Below, in pieces: positions 1 through 8,750 of a stretch of 64,000 nucleotides of DNA (within the stretch, counting starts at the first letter, position 1; the number at the start of each line of letters is the position of its first letter). The notes under the pieces are model-generated. The model made no database searches. It saw nothing but the letters and a program-made list of their open reading frames with translations, and was not told where the DNA came from. The DNA comes from Marchantia polymorpha subsp. ruderalis (taxonomy: Eukaryota; Streptophyta; Marchantiopsida; Marchantiales; Marchantiaceae). The DNA lies in NCBI GenBank assembly GCA_037833965.1, contig AP031355.1, positions 26,933,501 to 26,997,500 of the forward strand, read 5' to 3'. The position numbers and the translations under genes are program-made.

Positions 1-515
1 TCGACTCTGGATCAGGAGTCAACATAATGACGGAGGATACAGCGAGAGCCATGGGGTTCAGTCAATACGAACCCTCGAAGCGTGTGTTGAGATTAGCGGA
101 TCAGACGCGGAGAATGCCTGCAGGTATGCTGCGCAATGTCAAGACAATCATCGGGGGTGCGGACTTTCGGTTGACGTATATCATCCTTCAACCGATGATG
201 AAGCAGGGCTATGACGTTCTGCTCGGGCGACCATGGCTATATGGCGCACAAGTCAGATGTGATTGGCGAAGGCATCGCCTTAAGTTTCCCCATCCTTCGG
301 AACCGACCAAAACCATTACGGTGCCCTGGAATAGGGTCAGGCACGAAGGAGAGACCCCATCGACAAGTGCAGGTTACACATCGGGCGAGGACAGTGAGTC
401 GACCGCGCGATCGGATTCCAGTGGTACCGAATCCGATTACTTCGTGGGATTCGTTGCCTGCTGTTCGGTGGGAGAAGAAGAAGAGCCGGAAGCTATTCAG
501 CCGGAAGACGAATAG
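1..515 (+). CDS. Ty3/gypsy aspartic protease, C-terminal part (5' end outside window)
   Basis: Retropepsin-type protease that would cleave the element's Gag-Pol polyprotein. The frame is already open at the left edge and reads DSGSGVNIM from base 3, which contains the D-S/T-G catalytic triplet of retroviral-type aspartic proteases. About 70 residues later comes the flap/C-terminal signature VLLGRPWL. A low-complexity acidic Ser/Glu tail follows and ends at a TAG (513-515). The reverse transcriptase frame continues in the same phase directly after this stop, so protease and polymerase are one frame interrupted by one codon. Gag should lie upstream, outside the window. An ATG at 27 is internal to the domain and not a real start. 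Confidence 0.85.
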   Translation, partial: DSGSGVNIMTEDTARAMGFSQYEPSKRVLRLADQTRRMPAGMLRNVKTIIGGADFRLTYIILQPMMKQGYDVLLGRPWLYGAQVRCDWRRHRLKFPHPSEPTKTITVPWNRVRHEGETPSTSAGYTSGEDSESTARSDSSGTESDYFVGFVACCSVGEEEEPEAIQPEDE

Positions 516-521
516 CAATTA
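513..521 (+). promoter_or_regulatory. Putative stop-codon readthrough signal between protease and reverse transcriptase
   Basis: The bases are TAG CAA TTA. This fits the tobamovirus-type leaky context UAG-CAR-YYA, in which ribosomes insert an amino acid at UAG at low frequency. The frame before (protease) and after (RT-RNase H-integrase) is the same, with no other stop until 3356. Seen: the exact nine bases and the shared frame. Known: this context gives readthrough in plant cells. Inferred: the element uses it to set the ratio of upstream product to Pol. Confidence 0.65.
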
Positions 522-3356
522 ACTGTGGGACTGGGAAGGAGTGAGACGAGTCACACCGAGGGCATTGTCGACCCTAGTGACTGTCACGAAGTACAACTCA
601 GTCCCGGCAAGCGCTTGAAGGTATCAAGCGCAGTGAGAGGAGACGAGCTAAGGAAAGTACAGGCATTCCTTAGCCATTATGTCGACGTCTTCGCCTGGAA
701 GATCGAAGACATGAAGGGGATACCTGCACGGTATGGGGAACACCGTATCGATTTACTGGACGACTCAGTACCCATAAGACAGCGCCAGTATCGCCTCAAC
801 CCAAAATACTCCTTGCTAGTTAAAGAGGAGATCGATAAGTACTTGAGCGCTGGTATTATTTACCCTGTGCTCAGCAGTGAGTGGGTGTCGCCGATTGTTA
901 TCGTACCCAAGAAGTTGACGGGTAAGATACGAGTGTGTCAGGATTTCCGGAAGTTGAATGCAGCAACACGCAAGGATCATCACCCGTTACCATTCACGGA
1001 TGCCATTCTCGACCATGTCGCAGGACATGAATGTTATAGCTTCCTGGATGGGTTCTCAGGTTACAATCAGGTGTCTATCCGTGAACAGGACAAGGATAAA
1101 ACTACGTTCACAACCGACTGGGGAACTTACGCATACCACAAGATGCCCTTCGGTCTGTGCAACGCGCCTGCCACCTTTCAACGGATGATGACCAATATCT
1201 TTCAGGAACAACTGAGGAAGTTCCTGGAAATATTCATAGATGACTTCTGTGTCTTTGGGAAGCGGTCTGAACACCTAAGTCACTTGAAGCAGACCTTCGA
1301 TAAATGTAGAGAGAGCAGTTTATCACTGCATCCCGAGAAGTGCTTTTTCTTCATGACTAGTGGGATCTTGTTGGGTCATCGGGTCTCGGCAGACGGCATT
1401 GCGGTGGACGTCGAGAAGGTCAAGGTTATACTCGAGCTTGAGCCACCCACGAATCTAAGAGAGCTGCGAGCATTCCTGGGTCATGTGGGCTACTACCGAA
1501 GATTCATACACCTGTATGCAATACTGGCGGCGGACCTGACCAAGTTGTTGAAGAAGGACGAGCCTTATGCTTGGGGTGCCAACCAGCAGTCAGCATTTGA
1601 GACTCTTAAAGCGAAACTCACGACTGCTCCCGTACTAAGGAGTCCAGACTGGAATCGACCATTCCATGTTTACGTTGACACCTCGGCATTCGCCATCGGT
1701 GTAGTACTGAGTCAAAAGGATGACAACAAAAAGGACTACCCGATCTACTTCGCGAGCCGACAGCTGTCTCTAGCAGAGCGGAAGTACACCACGACGGAGA
1801 GAGAAGCGTTGGGGATGGTGTACTCCTGTAAAAAGTTCCGTCACTACCTAATCTGCTACGAGTTTGTGTTCCATGTGGACCACTACGCATTGCAACACCT
1901 AGTCAAGAAAGCCGACCTATCCGGTCGGATCGCCAGGTGGGTGTTGTTACTACAAGAGTTCACCTACACAGTCCAGACCAGGAAAGGGGTGCACCACGAA
2001 AATGCGGATTACTTGTCCCGATTATGGACACAGCCGACAGAGGAGGAATTGGTGGACGATTTTCCAGATGAAGAGTTATTTCAGTTGTCTGCAGGACATG
2101 AGTCCCGCTATGCCGACCTGTATCGATATCTGCTAACCCTCCAGTGTCCCGAAGGCATGGATTTGGAACAGCGAACTGTCTTTATTCATAAGGCAGGTCC
2201 GTACCAACTCCAGCAGGGGGTTTTGTTCAAGAAGATGGCAGATGAGCGCTTATGCAGATGCCAAGAGGAATCAGAGGTACCAAGAATAGTGAGTGCGATG
2301 CATACAGAGGAGGCGGGTGGACACTATGCCACCAGGAACACGGTCACAAAGATCCTAAATGCGGGGTATTGGTGGCCGACCATGTTTAAGGATGTTCTCG
2401 ATTACATCCGCAAGTGCGACAGTTGCCAGAGGACGGGGAGACCGACGCCTACAACACGCTGGCCCCTGACTCCCATCATGCCTCTAGCACCTTTCGAAAA
2501 GTGGGGTATTGACTTTGTAGGGCCGATACAACCAGTGACTAGAAGTACACGAAGGCGCTACATTCTGGTAGCAACGGACTACGCCACCAAAATGGTAGAG
2601 GCCAGGGCCACCAGAAGGGATGATGCTGCCACAGTGGCAGCATTCTTGTTTGAGTCGATCATCACACGCTACGGATGTCCCTTAGAGCTAGTCAGCGACC
2701 GGGGCACGCATTTTCTGAATCAGATCATCGAAGATCTGACACGGTATTTCCACATCAAGCACCGGAAGACTACTCCATACAATCCCAAGGCAAATGGACT
2801 GACGGAGAAGTCCAATGGTCTGCTGTGTAAAATACTACTCAAGGTCACGGTGAATCACGCTCACGACTGGGATACGAAGCTAGCAGCCGCTCTATGGGCG
2901 TACCGCACAGCTGAGAAGATCACGACCAAACAGACACCATACTTTCTGGTGTATGGGCAACACCCGATCCTCCCGATCGAATTTGAAGTACCCACCCAAC
3001 GAACGTTGGATTTGCAGAGGATGGGCGCAGAAGAGAGTCAGCTCTACAGGTTACAGGAGGTCACGCTGCTGGATGAGAGGAGACGAGACGCCGAAGATCG
3101 CACCAGGAAAATCCAGCTCCGCCGAAAGGAGAGATACGATAAAAAGATCAAACCGGTACTCCTGCAGGCGGGTGATTTGGCATTGCTCTACGACAGCAGG
3201 CATGCCAGATTCCCAGGCAAACTGCACCTAAGGTGGATGGGACCTTACAGGGTTGTCGAAGTTTTCCCGAATGGATCCATCCAACTTGCGGACCTGGCCG
3301 GCGATTTGTTAGGCACCCGAGTAAACGGGTGGCGGTTGAAGAAATACCACATGTGA
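516..3356 (+). CDS. Ty3/gypsy reverse transcriptase-RNase H-integrase
   Basis: Pol of an LTR retrotransposon. Residues are counted from the GTG at 525. The reverse transcriptase has SFLDGFSGY (catalytic Asp near 175), the MPFGLCNAPATFQR block and FIDD at 237-240 in place of the usual YIDD. RNase H acidic residues lie in VDTSA (385), TEREAL (427), VDHYAL (452) and NADYLSRL (495). Integrase has an HHCC zinc site (H593, H600, C631, C634) and a D,D(35)E core: D663 in GIDFVG, D725 in VSDRG, E761 in GLTEKSNG. A GPY/F module follows near 900. The protein ends at YHM with no chromodomain, and only about 90 residues separate RNase H from integrase, so there is no second RNase H. No ATG lies near its start, so synthesis by readthrough from the protease frame is likely. 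It appears intact and is followed 24 bp later by the polypurine tract. Confidence 0.95.
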   Translation, partial: QLTVGLGRSETSHTEGIVDPSDCHEVQLSPGKRLKVSSAVRGDELRKVQAFLSHYVDVFAWKIEDMKGIPARYGEHRIDLLDDSVPIRQRQYRLNPKYSLLVKEEIDKYLSAGIIYPVLSSEWVSPIVIVPKKLTGKIRVCQDFRKLNAATRKDHHPLPFTDAILDHVAGHECYSFLDGFSGYNQVSIREQDKDKTTFTTDWGTYAYHKMPFGLCNAPATFQRMMTNIFQEQLRKFLEIFIDDFCVFGKRSEHLSHLKQTFDKCRESSLSLHPEKCFFFMTSGILLGHRVSADGIAVDVEKVKVILELEPPTNLRELRAFLGHVGYYRRFIHLYAILAADLTKLLKKDEPYAWGANQQSAFETLKAKLTTAPVLRSPDWNRPFHVYVDTSAFAIGVVLSQKDDNKKDYPIYFASRQLSLAERKYTTTEREALGMVYSCKKFRHYLICYEFVFHVDHYALQHLVKKADLSGRIARWVLLLQEFTYTVQTRKGVHHENADYLSRLWTQPTEEELVDDFPDEELFQLSAGHESRYADLYRYLLTLQCPEGMDLEQRTVFIHKAGPYQLQQGVLFKKMADERLCRCQEESEVPRIVSAMHTEEAGGHYATRNTVTKILNAGYWWPTMFKDVLDYIRKCDSCQRTGRPTPTTRWPLTPIMPLAPFEKWGIDFVGPIQPVTRSTRRRYILVATDYATKMVEARATRRDDAATVAAFLFESIITRYGCPLELVSDRGTHFLNQIIEDLTRYFHIKHRKTTPYNPKANGLTEKSNGLLCKILLKVTVNHAHDWDTKLAAALWAYRTAEKITTKQTPYFLVYGQHPILPIEFEVPTQRTLDLQRMGAEESQLYRLQEVTLLDERRRDAEDRTRKIQLRRKERYDKKIKPVLLQAGDLALLYDSRHARFPGKLHLRWMGPYRVVEVFPNGSIQLADLAGDLLGTRVNGWRLKKYHM

Positions 3357-3380
3357 GTGTTCGCGTGGGCGCTCACAATT

Positions 3381-3391
3381 GAGGAGGGGGG
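3381..3391 (+). other. Polypurine tract of element A
   Basis: GAGGAGGGGGG lies between the integrase stop (3356) and the LTR start TGTGGTACCCCAC at 3394. This is the position and composition expected of the plus-strand primer in reverse transcription. It fixes 3394 as the first base of the 3' LTR and shows that the 1034-codon frame downstream lies inside the LTR, not in the internal region. Confidence 0.9.
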
Positions 3392-3799
3392 CATGTGGTA
3401 CCCCACTTTTGGCGATTTTGAGGAAATTAAAACATTTTTGGAAAACTGTACCCTGGCAGCATTGTAAATAGCCTTCGGTACATCAAAACAGAGGGAATCC
3501 GGAAGATCGCGGGGATTCTCGAGGGATCTTGTAGAATCTGGGATTTGGGGTGCCGCAGTAAGGACAGGCACCACCCTCCCTGCGAGCTCTGCAGTTAGGA
3601 TTTCTACGGCGCAAGGCGCAAAACCCGCCTTCGGAGGTTGCGTCCGCGGCTGTAGGGAAACCCTCCCTAATTAGGTCAACTCTCAGGCGCCTTGACCAAG
3701 TTAGGATCCCGTTGGAAAGAGCTCGACGCACTGATTCCAACGAGCCCAAGAACGCTTGGAACGGACGAGGACTTAGGGAGTTATCGCTACTGGAAGAAA

Positions 3800-4450
3800 C
3801 GGAGGCGGTCGCCTACGGCGGAAGGAGTTCGCCACCGGCGCGAATTCCGCCTACGCGGAAGGGGGAATCAAGTTTTGTCCTATGCGCGGACGAAGGCGTT
3901 CGCCTGTGCACAGGCGAAGTAGGGTTAGGGAAGGCGCGAAGTCCGCCTACGCACAGGCGCTCGCCTGTGCACAGGCACTTCGGCGTCGGCGGAAAATCCG
4001 CCTTGGGCCCTAGAAATGCGCCTTGTGAGGTAGAAAGTGTACGGCGCCTTCCGCGCCAGCGCGGCGCCGCGTACGTCGGAAGAGCCGCCAGAGTAATCAA
4101 ATCGGTACGGACCGTGCGGACGGGAAGGGTGGATGCGCTCTTGGACGGACGGAGTTGCGGCGGCGGAAGCGCCGACGGAGAGACAAGGAACGGACAGACT
4201 GGATGGAGACGGCTAACCACGGTCAACGCCTTCCGCGCCAGCGCGACGTAGCGCACGGAATTCGCCTGCGCACAGGCGAACGCCTGTGCACAGGAGGATG
4301 AAGTTCCGCACCGGCGGAGAATCCGCCGAGGCTCCTGCCTGCGCACAGGCAGGAGTTGAACTTTTGTCCGACATGCGGACACACGCGTCAAGGCCGAGGG
4401 GGATTGGCCGAGGGGCGGTACGAACAAGTGTACCGCGCAAGGCGGAAAAC
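3800..4450. repeat. GC-rich micro-palindrome cluster in U3 of LTR A
   Basis: Many short inverted repeats with CGCC/GGCG ends. Examples are the perfect 16-bp palindrome CGCCTGTGCACAGGCG (3902), variants near 3951, 3961, 4262 and 4276, a longer GCTCCTGCCTGCGCACAGGC arm near 4330, and GCCTTCGGCG-type units with a 3-base loop. The same units recur in the leader of every related LTR here and inside the LTR reading frame. There is no other gene in 3394-4637. The rest of the leader holds the 130-bp CATAAC/GTTATG module in reverse orientation (about 3680-3800). Confidence 0.75.
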
Positions 4451-4637
4451 TCGCCTTCGGCGCTACGCCCCCATGTCCGCAGGGTAACACGCTCGCGGAG
4501 TTCAAATCCGCCAATTCGAGCGTGAGAGTTTAATCGACGACGGCGGAGCGTGAAGCCGCGCGTGAGAGCGAAGACCGTTCCAGCGTACAGCCGGCGCGGC
4601 CATCAAGTGAGACGTTCTTCACGACCAAGAGCCGACC

Positions 4638-7600
4638 ATGACCTTCGACCGGGCGGCGGAGAACGTCCCATTCTTGAATTCGCGATTCCAATCTCTTGTG
4701 CGCGCTGCGCGCATCCATCTGCTGGCTGCGGAACATTCTCGACGTCGTCGCACAGGAGATTTCTTGTTGATTGAGGGAGAAGTGAGTGCGCGTGATTTGG
4801 AATTGAGAGCGATTAGAGTTTGCCGAGAGAGAAAGAAACGCGGGCAGTGCGGAAGTAGAATGAGCGGGCGAGCGAACCCCAGGAACGCAATGACGAGACC
4901 GAGCAGATTGCGGATGGTGCCACTTCGCCTACCGCAGAACGGGCTGCGCGCTTTTGAGGAGCGCTTAATAGCAAGAAAGCTCGATTTCTTGCTATGGGGA
5001 TGGAATTACATCTGTGCAAATATGGTGCGCGAGTGGCTAGAGCCACAGGGACCACCCTCGCGCGGATTGCGTCCGCATGTTGACCGGTGGACAGTCCAAG
5101 ATTGGGCGCAGGCGTTGGGAAGATGTGCTGGCATGCCAGGGCATCTCCTTTTCGACAGTGAGAGCATCAAGGTGACCAAGCAAGAAGAGGCGCAATTTGT
5201 GGAGCTGTTCAAGACCGGGAGGTCAACCAAGAATGGGTACAGGACCCGTGATTACAAGGATCGATTTCGCCGGACTTTGTCCGCGGCGCTGATGCAATTA
5301 CTGCAGCCGCACCGCGCCTGCTACATCACATTGTGGCAGGTCTCTTTTGTGGAGTGCGTCATCGAGGGAACTCCAATTCACTGGGCGAGCATCCTGCACA
5401 AGGTGATGCGACAGCACGCGTTTGAGGAGAAAGGGGGAACTCTAAACCATCTTTCTCCTTTCCTCATCAATTTTTATCGACAGCGGAATTGTTTGACAGC
5501 GGCGGAGCTTGAACATTTTCCGCCATTGTCCATCGACCATCCCGGGAAGTATGTGCGGGAGAACGAGGTCGACACTGATGCAGAGGAGTCACCGACTTCT
5601 ACCCCATCAAGACGGAGGGACGAAGGGAGACACACCCCTGCAGCGCGAGTGCCGCGGAAGCGGCGATGGAGGGAAGAGTCTGAAGAGGAGCAGCATCAAG
5701 AACCCTCTGCTCCCATTCGACCGCGGCCGCTGTGCGAGCCATACAGCCGGCCGAAGCAGAAGGCACGCAGACTGGTGTTGCCAGCTGACAGTGCAGACAC
5801 GGCGACGATTGCGACGGAGATAGGAAGTGCGTCGCCAGAGAGGCGAGAGGAAGCGCGGACGACCGCAGGAGCAACGGGCCACGCTGCAACCTCGTCGGGA
5901 GAGAGGCCGCCTACGGGCCAAGGGCCTCCGGAGTTACCACGTGCGATGCGGACAGATGTTCCGTTTGCGCACAGGCGAACCTCCGCGGACGGACGAGCCT
6001 CCGCGGACCGGCGAACACAAGTGGACGTGGATCTACGCTTACGCGTGGGAAGGAGCAGTTCGCCTGTGCACAGGACACCTCCACACGTGCCGCCTGTGCA
6101 CAGGCAAGAATCACCCCCGTTCCAACGCAGGAAGGGGAAGGAGCCGGCGGAAGAACCGCCTACAAGACACCGGCCCTCGGGGCCAGACCCTCCGGCGCAC
6201 CACGCGCCGCAATTTGCGCCTTCGGCGCCAGGGCCTTCGAGCCGAGGAGATACGAGCAGAGAGCGTGCGGAGGCCGCACCATCGGCGGGAAGTCCGCCGA
6301 TAGATGCGCCTTCGGCGGTAGGGCCTATAGGCCAAGGAACATCGGGCGTGCGGCCCCCGGCCATGCCGCCTTCGGCGATAGATGTCCGCGGCGCTACGCC
6401 TGCGGCGGACAAGGCGCCGGCAAATGCGCCTGCGCACGGGCCTAGCACAGCCCCCACGGACCGATCAAGGGAGCAGCAGACGGAGGAGCGGAGTGACTGT
6501 CCGCGGGATGAAATCTCGATGCGCGATGCGCAATCCAACCCCGCGCAGCCACCCTCCGCTCAATCGCCTTCGGCGGCGGACGACGGCGACAGAGAGGATG
6601 CGGTAGACCATCAACAAGCGAGAGACGGGGATGCCGCACGGGTACATTCGCCTTCCGCCTTAGACATTTTGGCGACGAGCAGCGAGGCTGCAGCCGTGCC
6701 TTCGCAGGCAGCACACGTCGACGACGTGCAGCCCCACTCGGGGCAGTCGCTGACGCAATCAATGGCGACTGAAATTCTCCACTCGGATGATGACGACGAA
6801 GGCTCCACGGAAGAAATGTCAGGAGCAGAAGACACCGAGGAGGAGGAGGAGGAAATTGTTGGAGCGCCGGCGGCGGCGCTCTCTGAGCAGGTGATTCTGT
6901 TGCTGCGGTACTTGGATCGCAAGGTCGATAAATACGCCGACCCACTCCAGCCGGGATCTTACATCGAGTTAGTGCGCAGGCGGACTCGCACTAAAGTCCA
7001 CACCAGCAAGCTATTAGCTAGAGTGGACCAGGAGTTGAGGGACTTGAAGGAGAACCATGCGTGCTTGTGGGGTCAGTACAAGCTTAATCAGAAGTTCTAC
7101 AAGCACACCGAGAAGATGAAGGATGAGAAACTGGGCGAGCTCACCAAGGAGCAGGTGAAGCTCAAGGAAGCACTCAACTCTGAGCAGGCCCAGAATCGGA
7201 TTTTGTCAGAGGAGCTCGTGCGACAGACGCGGTTGTTGGAACAATGTCAGCTCGCACGGCAGGCGGATGAAGAGTTAATCCGCAGGTTGCAGTCAGAGTG
7301 TGGCGAATTGAGAGCACAACGTGCTGAAGCCGAATCGCAATTAGTGATAATTGAAGAGGATCGCAGGAAGGAGGCGGATCGCACGAAGGTGGAGACGGCG
7401 AGGCGAGTCGCCCACTGTCTCAAGGGCTACGCCCACTGGGAAGTGAAGGCGCAGGAGAAGCTCACACTGCGAGAGTTTGAATTGCGCGCAGCCGGGTTGT
7501 TGTCAGGCGACAGTAGGAGTCGGCGGAAGGTAGCAAAGAAGCTCGAAGCCTTTCTGTCGAAGGCACAGGATACCATGTCCGCCCTCGAAGGGGAGGTGTC

Positions 7601-7742
7601 CGCGGCGTTGCAGCGGTTGGGACTGCGCAGTCGAGCGGAAGATTGGCAGGGTAGGGAGTTAGTGCGCGGCAGTCGGCCGCGCAGGAGGCGTAGTACAGGT
7701 TCCGCGGAGTGTAGTGTAGCGTGGTTCCGCGCAGGCGTGTAG
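4638..7742 (+). CDS. LTR-encoded (U3) protein of 1034 codons, intact, copy A
   Basis: Unrecognised protein encoded wholly inside LTR A. It has a conserved N-terminal domain (residues about 85-300) with motifs LLWGWNY, TRDYKDRFRR and GGTLNHLSPFLINFYR. Then comes a long disordered Pro/Ser/Arg linker (about 315-715) rich in PSA and PVHR repeats, an acidic run of Asp/Glu (about 716-740), a conserved LRYLDRKVDKYADP block (about 754), a coiled coil (about 800-935) and an Arg-rich tail. In the diverged copies C and G, similarity begins at the Met encoded at 4890 (A reads MTRPSRLR, G reads MSKVPQLR), so the true start may be 4890 rather than 4638. The stop lies 36 bp before the LTR TATA box. In full-length element RNA the frame would sit after integrase, the place of env or accessory genes. 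A distant relation to the extra ORFs of Athila-like elements is possible but unproven. Confidence 0.75.
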   Translation: MTFDRAAENVPFLNSRFQSLVRAARIHLLAAEHSRRRRTGDFLLIEGEVSARDLELRAIRVCRERKKRGQCGSRMSGRANPRNAMTRPSRLRMVPLRLPQNGLRAFEERLIARKLDFLLWGWNYICANMVREWLEPQGPPSRGLRPHVDRWTVQDWAQALGRCAGMPGHLLFDSESIKVTKQEEAQFVELFKTGRSTKNGYRTRDYKDRFRRTLSAALMQLLQPHRACYITLWQVSFVECVIEGTPIHWASILHKVMRQHAFEEKGGTLNHLSPFLINFYRQRNCLTAAELEHFPPLSIDHPGKYVRENEVDTDAEESPTSTPSRRRDEGRHTPAARVPRKRRWREESEEEQHQEPSAPIRPRPLCEPYSRPKQKARRLVLPADSADTATIATEIGSASPERREEARTTAGATGHAATSSGERPPTGQGPPELPRAMRTDVPFAHRRTSADGRASADRRTQVDVDLRLRVGRSSSPVHRTPPHVPPVHRQESPPFQRRKGKEPAEEPPTRHRPSGPDPPAHHAPQFAPSAPGPSSRGDTSRERAEAAPSAGSPPIDAPSAVGPIGQGTSGVRPPAMPPSAIDVRGATPAADKAPANAPAHGPSTAPTDRSREQQTEERSDCPRDEISMRDAQSNPAQPPSAQSPSAADDGDREDAVDHQQARDGDAARVHSPSALDILATSSEAAAVPSQAAHVDDVQPHSGQSLTQSMATEILHSDDDDEGSTEEMSGAEDTEEEEEEIVGAPAAALSEQVILLLRYLDRKVDKYADPLQPGSYIELVRRRTRTKVHTSKLLARVDQELRDLKENHACLWGQYKLNQKFYKHTEKMKDEKLGELTKEQVKLKEALNSEQAQNRILSEELVRQTRLLEQCQLARQADEELIRRLQSECGELRAQRAEAESQLVIIEEDRRKEADRTKVETARRVAHCLKGYAHWEVKAQEKLTLREFELRAAGLLSGDSRSRRKVAKKLEAFLSKAQDTMSALEGEVSAALQRLGLRSRAEDWQGRELVRGSRPRRRRSTGSAECSVAWFRAGV

Positions 7743-7778
7743 CGTAGTGCAGTGTAGTGTTAGGTAGGACTTAGAAGG

Positions 7779-7787
7779 TATAAAATA
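7779..7787 (+). promoter_or_regulatory. LTR A TATA box
   Basis: TATAAAATA lies 37 bp after the U3 reading frame and about 970 bp before the LTR end. The same box is conserved in B (11635-11643), E (19792-19800), D (24238-24246), F (39835-39843), G (35757-35765) and C (17066-17074), the last three as TATAAAGTA. Transcription is expected to begin about 30 bp downstream, which sets the U3/R border near 7810. Confidence 0.75.
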
Positions 7788-7790
7788 GTT

Positions 7791-7807
7791 CCAGGCGTTT
7801 TGCCTGG
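7791..7807 (+). other. Conserved hairpin directly after the LTR TATA box
   Basis: CCAGGC-GTTTT-GCCTGG, a 6-bp stem with a 5-base loop, starts 12 bp after the first T of the TATA box. Copies: B 11615-11631, C 17046-17062, F 39847-39863, G 35737-35753, K 40998-41013; D and E also have it. C, F, G and K read CAAGGC...GCCTTG: both sides of the second base pair have changed (C-G to A-T), so pairing is kept. Confidence 0.7.
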
Positions 7808-7940
7808 GGTTCTTTCCCATCAGAAGTGCAGATCAGGAACCCATTTCCTTTGCGTGTTTGTGTCCTTGAGTTCTGTCACCACGCACGAGGAGTTACAACT
7901 TAGCGTTCCGCATTTTGTAGCTGAAGGCCTGCGGCCGAAT

Positions 7941-8654
7941 GTTCAGAGCTAGTACATTGGTTAGAGACTTGAGTAGTTCGGATCTGCACCTGCGGGTGAC
8001 TGCCGATGCTCAGAGCCAGTGACTAGTTAGATACTTGAACAGTTTCGCCCCTACCCCTTCGAGTGTTTCTTTCTGATTGTACTCCTTGGGATTTTTCCCC
8101 TGAATGCCAAAGTGAAGTTTTGCTACTTCGTGTAAGCCTTGGTTGTAAATTCAGGTTACGCTGCAGCAGGTGCCTTGAGGGTAACCCCTGTAGTATTTCT
8201 GGGAATGACAAGTGCCTGAGAATTCAAACTCTTCAATAGACTGTTGTTGTGTTACTGGAATGTTTCACAGTGAGTCCTTCAGTGCGGACCTGTGTTCTCT
8301 GCGCGTTTTGTGAGTTGAGAGTGTTGTTCACCGCGTCTGAGTGACTTCGATCCGAAGTAGGTAGTCCAAACCGGGTTTCCTACACTAGCAGCAAGCTAGT
8401 GGAAGCGTTGTAAAAGCCGGAGTTGGAAGTCACTGCCCGCAGCTTTGCCGAGTGTACTCTTCAGAGACTTTCCCCCTGAAATCTTGAGGTAGAGGTCCTA
8501 ACGGATCTCTTGGTTGTGTTTCTGTAGTTTCAGGTGTGTGTGTGTGTGTGTGTTACGCTGCACTGTGCGACCTCCGAGTGCGCTCCGAGTGGACACTTGC
8601 AGTATTTCTGGGAGTGACAGTCGCCTGAGAATTCAAACTCCTCAATAGTCTGTT
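7941..8654 (+). repeat. Internal duplications in R/U5 of LTR A
   Basis: Two pairs of diverged direct repeats. The first is 7941-7979 with 8008-8044, starting GTTCAGAGC and GCTCAGAGC and ending in GAGTAGTT and GAACAGTT. The second is 8191-8244 with 8601-8654, sharing AGTATTTCTGGGA and GAATTCAAACTC. They are present in the other LTR copies, so they predate this insertion. No reading frame is supported in 7743-8750. Confidence 0.7.
8534..8553 (+). repeat. (GT)10 microsatellite in LTR A
   Basis: A pure GT run in the U5 part of the LTR. The matching CA tract in the minus-strand copies varies in length (about 10867 in B, 18520 in D, 19021 in E), as expected of a microsatellite carried along by the family. 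Confidence 0.9.
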
Positions 8655-8750
8655 AAAACGTGACACTTTGTACCCTGTGTGTTCCTCTGTCCCTGTGGGT
8701 TCGACCTTTCTACCACTATATTGCAGTTTTAGCCTTTAGTGGGTTATTAC

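Larger units (their letters stand above)
3394..8750 (+). mobile_element. LTR A: 3' LTR (about 5.36 kb) of the pol-bearing Ty3/gypsy element
   Basis: It starts TGTGGTACCCCAC right after the polypurine tract and ends GTGGGTTATTAC at 8750. The two ends are imperfect inverted repeats (compare TGTAATAACCCAC). U3 occupies roughly 3394-7800: a GC-rich leader full of small palindromes (to 4637), a 1034-codon frame, then a TATA box at 7779. The R/U5 part (about 7810-8750) holds internal duplications and a (GT)10 tract. The base after 8750 is t where other copies have the final a of TTACA. Beyond it lies gag of the opposite strand, so A appears to have inserted into element B, or the two were joined by rearrangement. 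The left end of A is outside the window. Confidence 0.9.

Noticed and set aside
4638-7742. Reading the long frame as an env-like gene internal to the element, with a 1-kb LTR after it
   Set aside because: Solo LTRs E, D and G contain the frame between TG...CA ends with exact target duplications, and the polypurine tract lies before it at 3381-3391. It is part of the LTR.
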